NCBI GenBank assembly: GCA_964608025.1
Contig: CAZSLO010000014.1
Coordinates: forward strand, 1-64,000
Length of the DNA stretch: 64,000 nt
Origin: CAZSLO01 sp964608025
GTDB lineage: Bacteria; Chloroflexota; Dehalococcoidia; Lucifugimonadales; CAJWER01
Direction of reading: 5' to 3'
Shown here: positions 9,474-18,816 of the stretch, piece after piece
Layout: each line of letters starts with the position of its first letter
Position numbering within the stretch: the stretch's first letter is position 1
Translations under genes and position numbers: made by a program
Notes under the pieces: model-generated
What the model was told of the DNA's origin: nothing
Seen by the model: the letters and a program-made list of their open reading frames with translations, nothing else
Databases searched by the model: none

Positions 9474-10525
9474 GTAGGTAAATTAAAAGCTTCTGCAACT
9501 AGCTCGTAGGACCTAACCCTGTGATCAAACGAGTAGCAATTCGTGACAATCCCTATCTCTGGAGTATCGTATTTGTTTGCTAATTCAACTATTCCCTCTA
9601 GAACTTGTGCCGGGTCTCCATCGATATAGTTCTCGGACAATTTGGATATATTGACTCGTTCTATTTCAGAAAGCGGATATGCGAGTGCTTCCTCCGGTGA
9701 CAGTAAGCCACTCAACTTAACATCAACCGCATGACGATCTATTCCCTGCTGTAGTATAAATTTATTAAGATTCCTGCTGGAACTGAGGCGTTTGGCCTCC
9801 TTTTCATCCGGGGCACAAATGACTTGTGCTGTAACATTGATTTTGGGGGATTCTAGATAGATGGACGGCTGAAACTCATCACGGTAAAGTTCCGTGACAA
9901 TAGGTCCATGTTGTAAAGTCCCAAAGAAATCTGCGAAAGCAAATGGCAGACCTAGCAGAGCCGATAATCGTGCGCTAAAATCGCTTGATCCAAGTAGCCA
10001 AACCTCTGGTTTAGTAATTGGTTCGGGTCCTATTAAAGCACTAATGCCAGTGAAGGGGTGTCCTTCTTCCAAATCGGAATTCAAAAATGCAAGAAGATCC
10101 ATCACTTGTTCCGGAAATTTTTTGATATCCGACTGTGGTCTCGGATACACCAATGCTGCAGCTGTACGTTGATCGCTTCCGGGTGCTCGTCCAATCCCGA
10201 GATCTATACGGCCTGGGTAAAAAGCATCAAGAACCCGGAATTGTTCTGCAACCTTTAATGCCGAGTAATGCGACAGCATTACTCCCCCACTGCCAACCCT
10301 TAAAGTTGTGGTGTTGGCTGCAATTTGCCCTATAAGGATCTCAGGGCTAACCCCTGCCCAAGAATTGGAATTGTGGTGCTCAGCTACCCAATACCTCTTA
10401 TAACCAAGTCGTTCACAGATCTGTGCCAATCGTACCGATTCACGTAACGCATCAGCACCTGTGCCACCTTTTCTTGCCGGTGACTGGTCAACAACACTTA
10501 GTATTAGATCTTTTGACTTGTACAC
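9470..10525 (-). CDS. LLM-class flavin-dependent oxidoreductase
   Basis: A 351-residue luciferase-like monooxygenase of the MsnO8-type subgroup. Diagnostic segments are VVDQSPARKG near the N-terminus, YWVAEHHN (about 46-53), and RIDLGIGRAPGSDQRT (about 105-120), the FMN/substrate loop of this group. The start is GTG and has no clear ribosome binding site. These enzymes use reduced flavin and oxygen to oxygenate alkanes, sulfonates, lactones or aldehydes. Expansion of such flavin oxygenases is known from SAR202 genomes. The gene converges on the dehydratase operon with a four-base stop overlap, so the two are not co-transcribed. Substrate unknown. Confidence 0.9.
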   Translation of the reverse strand: MYKSKDLILSVVDQSPARKGGTGADALRESVRLAQICERLGYKRYWVAEHHNSNSWAGVSPEILIGQIAANTTTLRVGSGGVMLSHYSALKVAEQFRVLDAFYPGRIDLGIGRAPGSDQRTAAALVYPRPQSDIKKFPEQVMDLLAFLNSDLEEGHPFTGISALIGPEPITKPEVWLLGSSDFSARLSALLGLPFAFADFFGTLQHGPIVTELYRDEFQPSIYLESPKINVTAQVICAPDEKEAKRLSSSRNLNKFILQQGIDRHAVDVKLSGLLSPEEALAYPLSEIERVNISKLSENYIDGDPAQVLEGIVELANKYDTPEIGIVTNCYSFDHRVRSYELVAEAFNLPT

Positions 10526-10564
10526 GGGCTGACACTTGATTGGCCCATCTGAAAACCTAGGCGC

Positions 10565-11476
10565 CTAATTAGTAGAAGAATAGGTGATTTCAAATCCATT
10601 TTGAAACGAGACTTTGGGTTCCCATCCTAGCAAAGATTTAGCCTTAGAGTAGTCTGCCGATTTACGTCTTTCTTCAAAAAGACCGCGTGGGTTGGGATAC
10701 ACGTGCTCTATATCACCATCAATCAGCTGTGCAATCTCTATTACAGAAGTCTCCTCATCTGTCCCGATGTTAATAATTTCGTTCTCTCCCTGAGGAAGTG
10801 TCTCTGTGCCAGCCAAGATAGTAGCTTCAACCGCATCCCGAATATATGTATAAGCCCGCGTCTGTTTGCCATCCCCGTATACGGTTAATGAATCGCCAGC
10901 ATCTCGTTGCTGCTGAAACCGGCCAATCACCATAGTGTACGGCCCTTCAGCCGCCTGGCGAGGACCATATACATTGAAATATCGCAGAGATGCGATTTTC
11001 AAATCGAATAGCCGGGCATACATTGTGCAATACTGTTCTCCAATCAACTTCTGAAGACCGTATGGTGATTTGGGATACGGCCTCATATCTTCCTTCATAA
11101 TATGGGTAGCCTGATCTCCGTACACGCTTGACGATGAGATGTAAACAAGTCGCGGAATTTCGTTTCTGCGAATCGCTTCGAGTACACTAAGTGTCCCTCC
11201 AACATTGACATCGTGGGTCCCTCCAGGATCTGCAACCGAACGCGCAACCCGAGCCCATGCAGCTAGATGGAAAACACAATCTACGTCCTTAATGACCAAA
11301 TCTAGCTGCTCAGAATCAAGTATCGATTTGTTTACAAAAGCGGCATCCTTGTTTAGATTGCCTATGTTTCCTGTGGAAAGATCGTCGACTACAACCACAT
11401 CGTCATTACGGGCGACAAGCGCGTCTACGAGATGGGATCCTATAAATCCACATCCACCTGTAACCACGCACTTCAT
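10565..11476 (-). CDS. NAD-dependent epimerase/dehydratase (UDP-glucose 4-epimerase-like)
   Basis: A 303-residue extended short-chain dehydrogenase. It has the Rossmann motif TGGCGFIGSH (6-15), the serine cluster YISSSSVYGD (112-121), and the catalytic pair Y139-x-x-x-K143 in SPYGLQK. YFNVYGPRQ and the late VYPNPRGLFEERRKS segment are typical of UDP-sugar epimerases. It probably interconverts nucleotide-sugar epimers for surface polysaccharide, using bound NAD. AGGAGGT lies about ten bases before the ATG. It is 39 bases downstream of the luciferase-like gene's start region on the same strand, so the two may share a transcript. Confidence 0.88.
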   Translation of the reverse strand: MKCVVTGGCGFIGSHLVDALVARNDDVVVVDDLSTGNIGNLNKDAAFVNKSILDSEQLDLVIKDVDCVFHLAAWARVARSVADPGGTHDVNVGGTLSVLEAIRRNEIPRLVYISSSSVYGDQATHIMKEDMRPYPKSPYGLQKLIGEQYCTMYARLFDLKIASLRYFNVYGPRQAAEGPYTMVIGRFQQQRDAGDSLTVYGDGKQTRAYTYIRDAVEATILAGTETLPQGENEIINIGTDEETSVIEIAQLIDGDIEHVYPNPRGLFEERRKSADYSKAKSLLGWEPKVSFQNGFEITYSSTN

Positions 11477-11645
11477 TTCAGGACGTACCTCCTATTTTTC
11501 TGGGCAACAACTACAAACTAGTAGCTAAATTCAGTTTACATATACTTTACACATGTAAGGGAATTCAAACGATTAGTCAGTATAAAATCATCATACTATC
11601 CCTACAAGAAAATATCCCCCATAAAAGCCTCTCCTTAACGAAAGA

Positions 11646-11673
11646 TTGACCTAGATATCAACGTCAGTATAGG
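11646..11673 (+). promoter_or_regulatory. Candidate sigma70-type promoter for the alcohol dehydrogenase
   Basis: TTGACC at 11646-11651 and TATAGG at 11668-11673 are separated by 16 bases in the divergent region upstream of the zinc dehydrogenase. The implied transcript start lies about 40 bases before its ATG at 11720. This is consensus matching only. Confidence 0.4.
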
Positions 11674-11719
11674 CTCCATACCATCCTACATACATGCTCT
11701 GACGGAGGATTTACTAAAA

Positions 11720-12760
11720 ATGTCCATGATGAAAACTGCAGTTTATAACGGTGCGAAATCAATGCGCCTGACTGAACAAAAACTCCCTCTGATTGGGGAA
11801 TCAGATGCCCTTATAGCCATCCATGGTGCAGGAATTTGCGGCTCAGATCTTTTGATCAATTCTGAACCAACTGTAGACAATGGTTTTCCAGCCGGACACG
11901 AAATAGCGGGGGAGATAATCGAAGTTGGGAAAGGAGTAGATAAATCCCGGATAGGTCAACGTGTAGCCGTGGATACTATTGGTCACGGCCGAGCATGTAT
12001 GCAATGTTGGTATTGCCGTATTGGTCAATATCGCTCTTGCATGGATCAGGCCCCTATCGAAGGTGGGGGGTTCTCTGAATATATAAAGCGTCGTGCCGAA
12101 GGGTGCTATCCAATTCCCGAAAATATGTCTTGGAATGAAGGTGCACTTGTAGAACCTCTAGCTGTGTCGGTACATGGTATCCGTCGGGGAGAAATGACAG
12201 GGAACGAGACTGTTGTTGTACTTGGGGCTGGAAACATCGGGTTGACAGCTGTAGCCGCAGCCAGATCTCTAGGGGCAGGCAAAATATTCATAAGTGCACG
12301 TCATGAGCATCAGGCGATGATGGCTAAGCGACTGGGTGCAGATGTGGCAATCACATCCGATGGTTCTGATCTCCTAGAATCAGTATATACATCCACGCAA
12401 GGACGTGGGGCAGATGTCACAATTGAGACTGTCGGAGGCAACAACATAGCAACCCTCGAACAGGCTGTTGAAGTTACACGTGTACAAGGAAGAATCGTTG
12501 TATTAGGTGGTTTTAGAAAACCTCTGACAACCGATTGGCTCAATCCCTTGTTGAAGGAACAAGCTATCATATTTTCGTCTTGCTACAGTGTAATGAATGG
12601 GCGACATGATTTTGAAATCTCAATCGATCTGATCTCCTCAGGCAGGGTTCAACTTCAACAGATGGTCACCCACTGTTTCGGGCTTGATCAGATACAAGAC
12701 GCTTTTAATACTGCATATGACAAATCTACAGGATCTATCAAGGTACAAATCCAAATCTGA
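11720..12760 (+). CDS. Zinc-dependent alcohol/polyol dehydrogenase (MDR family)
   Basis: A 346-residue medium-chain dehydrogenase. The catalytic-zinc segment GICGSD and GHEIAGEI, the structural-zinc cluster CMQCWYCRIGQYRSC, and the NAD-binding motif VLGAGNIGL (about 172-180) are all present. EPLAVSVHGIRR is typical of the sorbitol/threonine dehydrogenase branch. It oxidises a secondary alcohol or polyol with NAD. CGGAGGA lies upstream of ATG at 11720; a second ATG two codons later is possible. A promoter-like pair lies at 11646-11673. The following GNAT gene is on the same strand, 33-117 bases away depending on its start. The substrate is not evident. Confidence 0.92.
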   Translation: MSMMKTAVYNGAKSMRLTEQKLPLIGESDALIAIHGAGICGSDLLINSEPTVDNGFPAGHEIAGEIIEVGKGVDKSRIGQRVAVDTIGHGRACMQCWYCRIGQYRSCMDQAPIEGGGFSEYIKRRAEGCYPIPENMSWNEGALVEPLAVSVHGIRRGEMTGNETVVVLGAGNIGLTAVAAARSLGAGKIFISARHEHQAMMAKRLGADVAITSDGSDLLESVYTSTQGRGADVTIETVGGNNIATLEQAVEVTRVQGRIVVLGGFRKPLTTDWLNPLLKEQAIIFSSCYSVMNGRHDFEISIDLISSGRVQLQQMVTHCFGLDQIQDAFNTAYDKSTGSIKVQIQI

Positions 12761-12877
12761 CTTTTGACCTATATACAATGCCGATAGGCTGGTATGGATA
12801 TGGGTTACGATCCTCCAGCAAACCAGATAGTTTTTACTTCAGTCTGTAAACTAAGTTTCACTATTCAAGGAGGATAT

Positions 12878-13954
12878 TTGATTTTGGACCACAATGTAAC
12901 CGTATTAAAAACCGGTGAAAAGATGGTGATTAAAACAGTTGAACCTCCACTCGGTAAATACTCTGATCTTGTTGGATGTTGGGGAGATATTCGAAATGAC
13001 CTTTTAACCGGTTCAATGTCTAAAACATTAAAGGTTTCCTATTACATAGGAGAAATAGATAAAACTGTGGTAGGTAGTATGGGTTGTTATTCACCCAAAA
13101 ACACCTTGGATATTGGCCTCGTTGAGTTTGTGCAAACAGATGAAAAACATCGTCAGAAAGGGATAGCTTCGGCACTACTTGGCAAGCTTATCAACAATTT
13201 CAGGTTACAAAAAGGAACAGCTCTTTTCCTTTGTACAACCAACCCAATTGCCGGGAATCTTTATGAAAAACATGGATTTTGGTACACAGTCGGGGACGGA
13301 ATGATGTATGTCAACCCGAAATCCGTTGACTTCACCTCCACGTACTTCTCATATGCTGGAAAGGCACGGATCAGACATGCGAACTGGGGTGACTTACCAC
13401 GGGCATCATGGTTGTACAACAATCCTGACCCAAACTGGCTATTAAAAAACTATTTAACCAACAGTTTTAGAGATACTCGTTTTGAACGACATTTCATACA
13501 ACTTATGCAAGTTTCACAGCCCAGTGGAGGAACAACCCTGGTTCTTGAAACTCCTACAAAACATGTCGTCGGGTTAGCTACATTCCATCGTCTCCCAAGT
13601 TTCTATGAACAACATGTTGGTACTATGACTTTCCGAATTTGTTCTTCCTATCAATCACAATCTGACGATCTACTCCAAGCCTTATCGATTGAAGCTGCTT
13701 CCATAGGGATATCGACCTTACAGGTCCAAATAGCTGATTGTGACGATCAACAAAAACAACTAGTGGAAAGTGCCGGGTATACGGAAACCGCTCGCCTGCA
13801 AGGCCATCTCATGGATGGTTCTAAAATGATTGATATGCTGATTTACACAAGGCAAGTCTCATCCAAGTTCACAAAATTAATTGGTCGGGGAAATTATTAC
13901 GGTGAACGCCAAGAATGGCAAGATAAGCGGGTAAATATAGAATCAAATAATTAA
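12878..13954 (+). CDS. Double-domain GNAT acetyltransferase-like protein
   Basis: The open frame reaches back to an ATG at 12794, but that codon lacks a ribosome binding site. A perfect AAGGAGG at 12867-12873 stands just before in-frame TTG codons at 12878 and 12884, so I place the start there (358 residues). The N-terminal half has a canonical GNAT acetyl-CoA loop, EKHRQKGIASALL, followed by NLYEKHGF. The C-terminal half resembles a second GNAT domain (VGLATFHRLP, then LQVQIADCDDQQKQLVESAGY) but lacks the RxxGxG/A loop. One catalytic and one degenerate domain is therefore likely. Substrate unknown. The flanking region downstream to 14165 is notably AT-rich. Confidence 0.75.
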   Translation: MILDHNVTVLKTGEKMVIKTVEPPLGKYSDLVGCWGDIRNDLLTGSMSKTLKVSYYIGEIDKTVVGSMGCYSPKNTLDIGLVEFVQTDEKHRQKGIASALLGKLINNFRLQKGTALFLCTTNPIAGNLYEKHGFWYTVGDGMMYVNPKSVDFTSTYFSYAGKARIRHANWGDLPRASWLYNNPDPNWLLKNYLTNSFRDTRFERHFIQLMQVSQPSGGTTLVLETPTKHVVGLATFHRLPSFYEQHVGTMTFRICSSYQSQSDDLLQALSIEAASIGISTLQVQIADCDDQQKQLVESAGYTETARLQGHLMDGSKMIDMLIYTRQVSSKFTKLIGRGNYYGERQEWQDKRVNIESNN

Positions 13955-14164
13955 ATCTGCCCTCTATTTCATAGTCAATATTACCAATTGGCCATCCGCA
14001 TGCATAAATGGAAGCTAACTATTATTAGCTGATTTTATTGGAAGTTTTATATCTTTTATTTCACTATTAATTATTCCTTCAAAACACAACTAACATAATC
14101 ATTTGCGATTTATTTTTATAACAAGTACGCTGATAATTGACAGGCATGAATGATGGAGGATTAG

Positions 14165-14446
14165 ATGGCTAAATTTGAGATAGTTACACAATCTCAAGCC
14201 GAACTAGATTCAGCGACTGGGAAACGCGCCGAAATCATGAGTGAATATATCGGATACCTAAATCAACTTAGTAAGGGACAAGCAGGAAAACTGACTGGTT
14301 CAGATGGTGAAAGTGCCGGTGCTATACGAAGGAGACTAGGTGCTGCGGCCAAATCATTGGGTAAAGAGGTCGTAATCAAGCGAAAGGATGATATTGTTTA
14401 CTTCTGGATAAAACCCCGTCGAGGTCGTCCTAGAAAAATCAGGTAA
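14165..14446 (+). CDS. Small protein with C-terminal AT-hook
   Basis: A 93-residue basic protein with GGAGG five bases before ATG. The first 45 residues look helical. The middle part GAIRRRLGAAAKSLGKEVV is basic, and the chain ends in KPRRGRPRKIR, which contains the GRP core of an AT-hook flanked by basic residues. AT-hooks bind the minor groove of AT-rich DNA, so this is likely a small DNA-binding or nucleoid-type protein. I do not recognise the rest as a known family. It lies alone between an AT-rich 210-base upstream region and the convergent ABC exporter operon. Confidence 0.75.
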   Translation: MAKFEIVTQSQAELDSATGKRAEIMSEYIGYLNQLSKGQAGKLTGSDGESAGAIRRRLGAAAKSLGKEVVIKRKDDIVYFWIKPRRGRPRKIR

Positions 14447-14463
14447 CAGTTCTGTGATTACCT

Positions 14464-14475
14464 CTTGATATCAAG
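14464..14475. repeat. 12-base perfect palindrome between convergent genes
   Basis: CTTGATATCAAG is a perfect palindrome in the 73-base gap between the stop of the AT-hook gene (14446) and the stop of the ABC exporter gene (14520). A six-base inverted repeat (AGGTAA/TTACCT) overlaps the 3' end of the AT-hook gene just before it. It may be part of a bidirectional transcription end, but there is no uridine tract. Confidence 0.35.
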
Positions 14476-14519
14476 GACGGGTTGGAGGGGATTTCTTCTC
14501 CGATCAATGTATTCCGTAA

Positions 14520-16730
14520 CTATCCGGTAGATGATTCCAGTCGATTAGCTTCAAAAACACCCTTGCCAAATGATCCGAATTCAACCTCTCCTTCCATCAA
14601 GTTGCCATTGGCAACGCCTGAAAATCTAAGATCCATTTTCCCCATCGGACCTTGAATTTCCACCTGCCAAACTAAATTATCTGCTTTGACAACGCCATTA
14701 GAAAACTGGTGGTCACCCCGTTCACTTGACCAACTACCACTCAGAGAAGAACCATCCAAAACTAGTGTAAGCATCCCGGTCCGCCTACCTCTGGGAGTTT
14801 CCAATGTCATGTTCCAAGTACCAGCAATGTTCCCAGCAGGTGTATCACTCTCACCAGATCCCCCAAGTTCGTCCTTATCATTAGAGCTACTACCTTCACC
14901 TGAATACGAATATAGATGAGCGTATATACCGTCAAGTTCAATAAGCTCTTCGTGTCGACCTTCTTCTACAATGTGACCTCTGTCTAAAACCACTATCCGA
15001 TCAGAATTACGAATGGTTGATAGCCGATGTGCTATAACAATGGCCGTCCTATCTCTCAGTAATTGTCCTAATGCCCTTTGGATCATCATCTCGGTATGCG
15101 TATCAATATTAGCCGTTGCTTCGTCCAACAAAAGAATACGAGGATTTGATACCAGCGCACGGGCAAAACTGATTAACTGTCGTTGACCAAGACTTAGGTT
15201 ACCTCCCCGTTCTTCTAAAAGCGTGTCATACCCTTCATCCATATCAGCAATAAAATCGTGGGCCCCAACAGCGGTCGCAGCACTTACCACGTCTCCATCT
15301 GATGCCTCAGTTTGGTTATATTTGATATTTTCCCGAACAGTTCCTGAGAAAAGATATGGTTCTTGTAAAACAACGGACAACTGTTTTGATATAGACTCGA
15401 GTGTAAAGTCTTTTAGGTCAGTTCCATCTATTGTTATCCGCCCAGAGGTTGCATCATAGAATCGCATTAACAAAGACACCATAGTGGTCTTACCCGCACC
15501 TGTCGGACCTACGAGAGCAACCGTCTGTCCTGATGGGACATGAAGATTGATATCTTTTAGGACGATTTCTTCCGGATCGTAGTAGAATCCAACGCCTTCA
15601 AATTTAACGTCGCCGCTACCTTCATCCAAATCAATACTTTCAGGTTTATCGACAATATCAGGTTTCACATCCATGAGTTCAAATATGCGAGATCCTGACG
15701 CCATAGCTCTTTGAAGAGAACCGTATTGCATAGTCAGGTTTAACACCGGCTCGAAGAATCTCTGGATATACAGGGCAAAGGCAACTAAAACACCGACTTC
15801 TATAACATCTTCAATGACTAGGGAGCCCCCGAAGTATATGACCATAGCCAAACCAAGGGCTGAGAGTCCTTCCACAGCCGGAAAGAGCAACGCTTGGAGA
15901 CGACCAGCCTCAAGATTGGCCCCCAAGTTTTCAGCATTAGCCGCTCCAAATGATCGTATATTAGCCTTCTCTCGATTAAGACTTTGAACTACCCTAACAC
16001 CAGAAATATTTTCCTGGAGTCCTGCATTCACTGCTGAAATAGCTTGTCGAGTTCTTATAAATGCCCTGCGGGCGTAACGCTGCCAGATGAGCATCATGAT
16101 GAACAAAATCGGGATTATGGATAACGTGATAACGGCCAGCCGGGCATTCATCAGCACCATAGCAGTAATGATACCCCCAAGGCTTAATACATCAGCAAGA
16201 GTGACTATTACTACCGATATGAATTCTTGAAGTTGTTGGACGTCATTTTGTACTCGGGACATAACGCGTCCGACTTCGTTCTTATTGTAGAAACTCATCG
16301 ATAATCTCTGAAGATGATGAAACATCTCTACCTTTAGAGTGTACAAAATCCTCTGTCCCACAAAGGCCATTATTCTTAGATGTATATATTGGCTAAAGTA
16401 CTGTATTAGCGCGAGTCCAATGAAGATTGGGACAATAATATTTAGGCCAGACAAATCACCTTCACGTACATAGTCATCCAATATGAGCATCACCATCCAC
16501 GGTATAGCCACTACAGTTCCGGTATAGACTAAGATCGCAACTATAGTCAGTAACAAACGTTTCCAGTGCGGGCGAAGATACTTGAATAGTCGTACTACAA
16601 CTACGTGATCATAAATCTGGCCCTCATTGGGTTCTTGGTCCAAGCCCAGACGACTACCCATTCCACGACCCCAGTTACCAGCACCACCACGCATCATCCC
16701 ACCACCACCTCCAAAACCTCCGTGCATCAT
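14520..16730 (-). CDS. ABC exporter half-transporter with extra C-terminal domain
   Basis: A 736-residue fused membrane/ATPase subunit. Residues 1-35 are a Gly/Met-rich leader. About 55-330 hold six membrane segments. The ATPase follows, with Walker A GPTGAGKTT (408-416), signature NLSLGQRQ (LSLGQ at 512-516, not LSGGQ), Walker B ILLLDE (532-537) and switch H568. A Ser/Gly-rich linker (611-635) leads to a beta-rich domain of about 100 residues starting GNIAGTWNMTLETP, which is not part of the normal ABC exporter fold. Its ATG shares a base with the stop of the partner gene (TGATG), so translation is coupled. The two subunits should form a heterodimeric exporter. The substrate is unknown. Confidence 0.93.
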   Translation of the reverse strand: MMHGGFGGGGGMMRGGAGNWGRGMGSRLGLDQEPNEGQIYDHVVVVRLFKYLRPHWKRLLLTIVAILVYTGTVVAIPWMVMLILDDYVREGDLSGLNIIVPIFIGLALIQYFSQYIHLRIMAFVGQRILYTLKVEMFHHLQRLSMSFYNKNEVGRVMSRVQNDVQQLQEFISVVIVTLADVLSLGGIITAMVLMNARLAVITLSIIPILFIMMLIWQRYARRAFIRTRQAISAVNAGLQENISGVRVVQSLNREKANIRSFGAANAENLGANLEAGRLQALLFPAVEGLSALGLAMVIYFGGSLVIEDVIEVGVLVAFALYIQRFFEPVLNLTMQYGSLQRAMASGSRIFELMDVKPDIVDKPESIDLDEGSGDVKFEGVGFYYDPEEIVLKDINLHVPSGQTVALVGPTGAGKTTMVSLLMRFYDATSGRITIDGTDLKDFTLESISKQLSVVLQEPYLFSGTVRENIKYNQTEASDGDVVSAATAVGAHDFIADMDEGYDTLLEERGGNLSLGQRQLISFARALVSNPRILLLDEATANIDTHTEMMIQRALGQLLRDRTAIVIAHRLSTIRNSDRIVVLDRGHIVEEGRHEELIELDGIYAHLYSYSGEGSSSNDKDELGGSGESDTPAGNIAGTWNMTLETPRGRRTGMLTLVLDGSSLSGSWSSERGDHQFSNGVVKADNLVWQVEIQGPMGKMDLRFSGVANGNLMEGEVEFGSFGKGVFEANRLESSTG

Positions 16731-18502
16731 CAGGGATTACCTCTCTCTATATTCACCTCTTCTGGAATCGCATCATCTCCCTGCGGCCTGAGTTGCATGT
16801 CATAAATATTTCTGTAAAATCCGTCACGTTCAAGTAGTTCAGTATGGGTGCCTTTCTCAACTATCTGGCCGTCTTCAAGAACAAGAATCAAATCTGCTCT
16901 TCGTACAGTGGATAATCTATGTGCTATCACGAATGTGGTACGACTTTTAGTAACTTCGTTTAGAGCTTTTTGTAACTTATGCTCGGTTTCCACATCAACA
17001 CTGGAGGTAGAATCATCGAGAATCAGAACCGGAGGGTCAAGAAGTATTGTCCTAGCAATGGCTAGCCGCTGACGCTGACCACCCGAAAGGTTTGTACCAC
17101 GCTCTCCCACCCATGATTCATATCCCTCAGGAAGACTCTCAACAAAGTCATGAAGCTGTGCGATCTTTGCCGCGGCTACTACCGCATCCATATTTACATT
17201 ATCCAAACCATAGGCAATATTGTCTCTTACAGATGCAGCAAAGACGAAAACATCCTGCATCACAATACCTACGTTCTTTCTTAGCGAAGACAGGGTGAAG
17301 TCTCTGACATCTACATTATCTATGGTGATTCTGCCCATCGAAACATCGTAGAAACGAGGAATAACATGAGCAATTGTGCTTTTCCCTGAACCCGGTCCTC
17401 CTAAAAGAGCTATCATCTGACCTGGTTCAGCTTGGAACTCGATATCCCGAATGGCAGTTTTGGTATCATCATAGCTGACTGTAACCCGTTCAAACGCCAC
17501 TTGCCCAGATACCCTTTGCATTTCCATAGCATCTGAATGCTCGGTAACTGGTGATTCAGCATCTAAAATTTCATATATCCGCTCTCCAGCAGATGCAGCC
17601 CTAGAGATAGTGTTAACCATCCAGCCAGTCATCCTGATCGGCATACCTAAGAGACCCATATATATTATGAACGCCGCGAGATCACCTGGGGTCAGTCTAT
17701 CGGCCGCTATTTCATGTCCTCCGTACCAAAGTATTGCACCTGTCGCCGCAGTGAACAAAAAGGTCATCAATGATCCCTGAGAGGCGAAAAGCCGAGTCGC
17801 GGAGTAAGTCAACTGGGCTACTGAATTGGCCTTGGCATTGAATTTTCTTTCTTCAAAAACTTGGGCACCAAAAGCTTTTACTACCTTCATACCGGCAAGA
17901 TTTTCTTGGAGTACAGTTGTGAGAGCACCAGTCTCAGTCTGCACCTTCATCCAAGTAGGCCGAAGCACTCGGGACATTGCAAGTGCTCGCCATAAAATTA
18001 TAGGCATAAACGCCATACTGACTATGGCCAAACGCCAATTCGAGGCCAACATGAGCCAAGTAACAGCACCAACCATTACGAAAATAGATAGTCCTCGGAT
18101 CATACCCATGCTGATAAACATACGGACTGCTTCTACATCCTGAGTGGCCTTGGACATCAAGTTCCCCGTCTGTTCTTTGTCAAAAAAACCAAAGCTCATC
18201 CCCTGTAGTTTTATGAAAATATCGTTTCTCAGATCATAGGCACTGCGCTGTGACAATACCTCGGACAGGTAACGCTGTCCAAACGAAAAGACTCCCCTGA
18301 GGACGCTAAAGAGAAGGATTACTCCAGCCAAAATTAAGAGTCTGCTCTGAAGACCGGTACTGAGAGATTCATCAATTGCGCTTCCCAGCATCCGAGGGAT
18401 CACCATCGCAGACAAAGACGAACCCAACATAGCAATATAAGCACCTATCAAATACCATTTCTGGCGGAAAGCATATTTAGTAAGCCGCAACACTACTTTC
18501 AT
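16730..18502 (-). CDS. ABC exporter half-transporter (partner subunit)
   Basis: A 590-residue exporter subunit with six membrane segments in residues 15-300 and a C-terminal ATPase. Walker A is GGPGSGKST (368-376), the signature is canonical LSGGQ (472-476), and switch His is H528. The Walker B segment is VLILDD (492-497), so the usual catalytic glutamate is aspartate. Paired with the noncanonical LSLGQ signature of the second subunit, this forms one degenerate and one competent ATP site, as in heterodimeric exporters such as TM287/288 and LmrCD. It is the first gene of the pair, and its promoter should lie in 18503-18816. Confidence 0.93.
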   Translation of the reverse strand: MKVVLRLTKYAFRQKWYLIGAYIAMLGSSLSAMVIPRMLGSAIDESLSTGLQSRLLILAGVILLFSVLRGVFSFGQRYLSEVLSQRSAYDLRNDIFIKLQGMSFGFFDKEQTGNLMSKATQDVEAVRMFISMGMIRGLSIFVMVGAVTWLMLASNWRLAIVSMAFMPIILWRALAMSRVLRPTWMKVQTETGALTTVLQENLAGMKVVKAFGAQVFEERKFNAKANSVAQLTYSATRLFASQGSLMTFLFTAATGAILWYGGHEIAADRLTPGDLAAFIIYMGLLGMPIRMTGWMVNTISRAASAGERIYEILDAESPVTEHSDAMEMQRVSGQVAFERVTVSYDDTKTAIRDIEFQAEPGQMIALLGGPGSGKSTIAHVIPRFYDVSMGRITIDNVDVRDFTLSSLRKNVGIVMQDVFVFAASVRDNIAYGLDNVNMDAVVAAAKIAQLHDFVESLPEGYESWVGERGTNLSGGQRQRLAIARTILLDPPVLILDDSTSSVDVETEHKLQKALNEVTKSRTTFVIAHRLSTVRRADLILVLEDGQIVEKGTHTELLERDGFYRNIYDMQLRPQGDDAIPEEVNIERGNP

Positions 18503-18816
18503 ATATATGCCATCCCCAAATGATTTTGATTTGAATATCGATACACTATTGGCTAATCCCTACAACAATTGCTGCACGTTGATAACAATACCCGTGTAAT
18601 TACATGTCCCTCATTCGCCCGGACTGTTTACATCTCAATTCAAGACTATTCATAAATATCCTGAAAAATTATTGACCGGACCTTCGGACACAAAACATTC
18701 CCGGTGCTTTTAACTAGTATTTATACTCGCAGTACCTTGCACCCTTCATTCACTGGAGTCTACAATGATATAGTTATAGTTCTTAGCGCGCTTATGCCAA
18801 TCTTAGGATCCCAACA
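18503..18816. other. Divergent intergenic region, 314 bases
   Basis: This gap separates the ABC exporter operon (leftward) from rplS-priA (rightward). It should carry promoters for both. I see a plausible rplS promoter at 18737-18766 and no open frame, RNA gene or repeat that I can support. Confidence 0.6.
18737..18766 (+). promoter_or_regulatory. Candidate promoter for rplS-priA
   Basis: TACAAT at 18761-18766 is a good -10 box, with TTGCAC at 18737-18742 eighteen bases upstream as a weak -35. The transcript would start about 45 bases before the rplS ATG at 18817. Based on consensus matching only. Confidence 0.35.
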
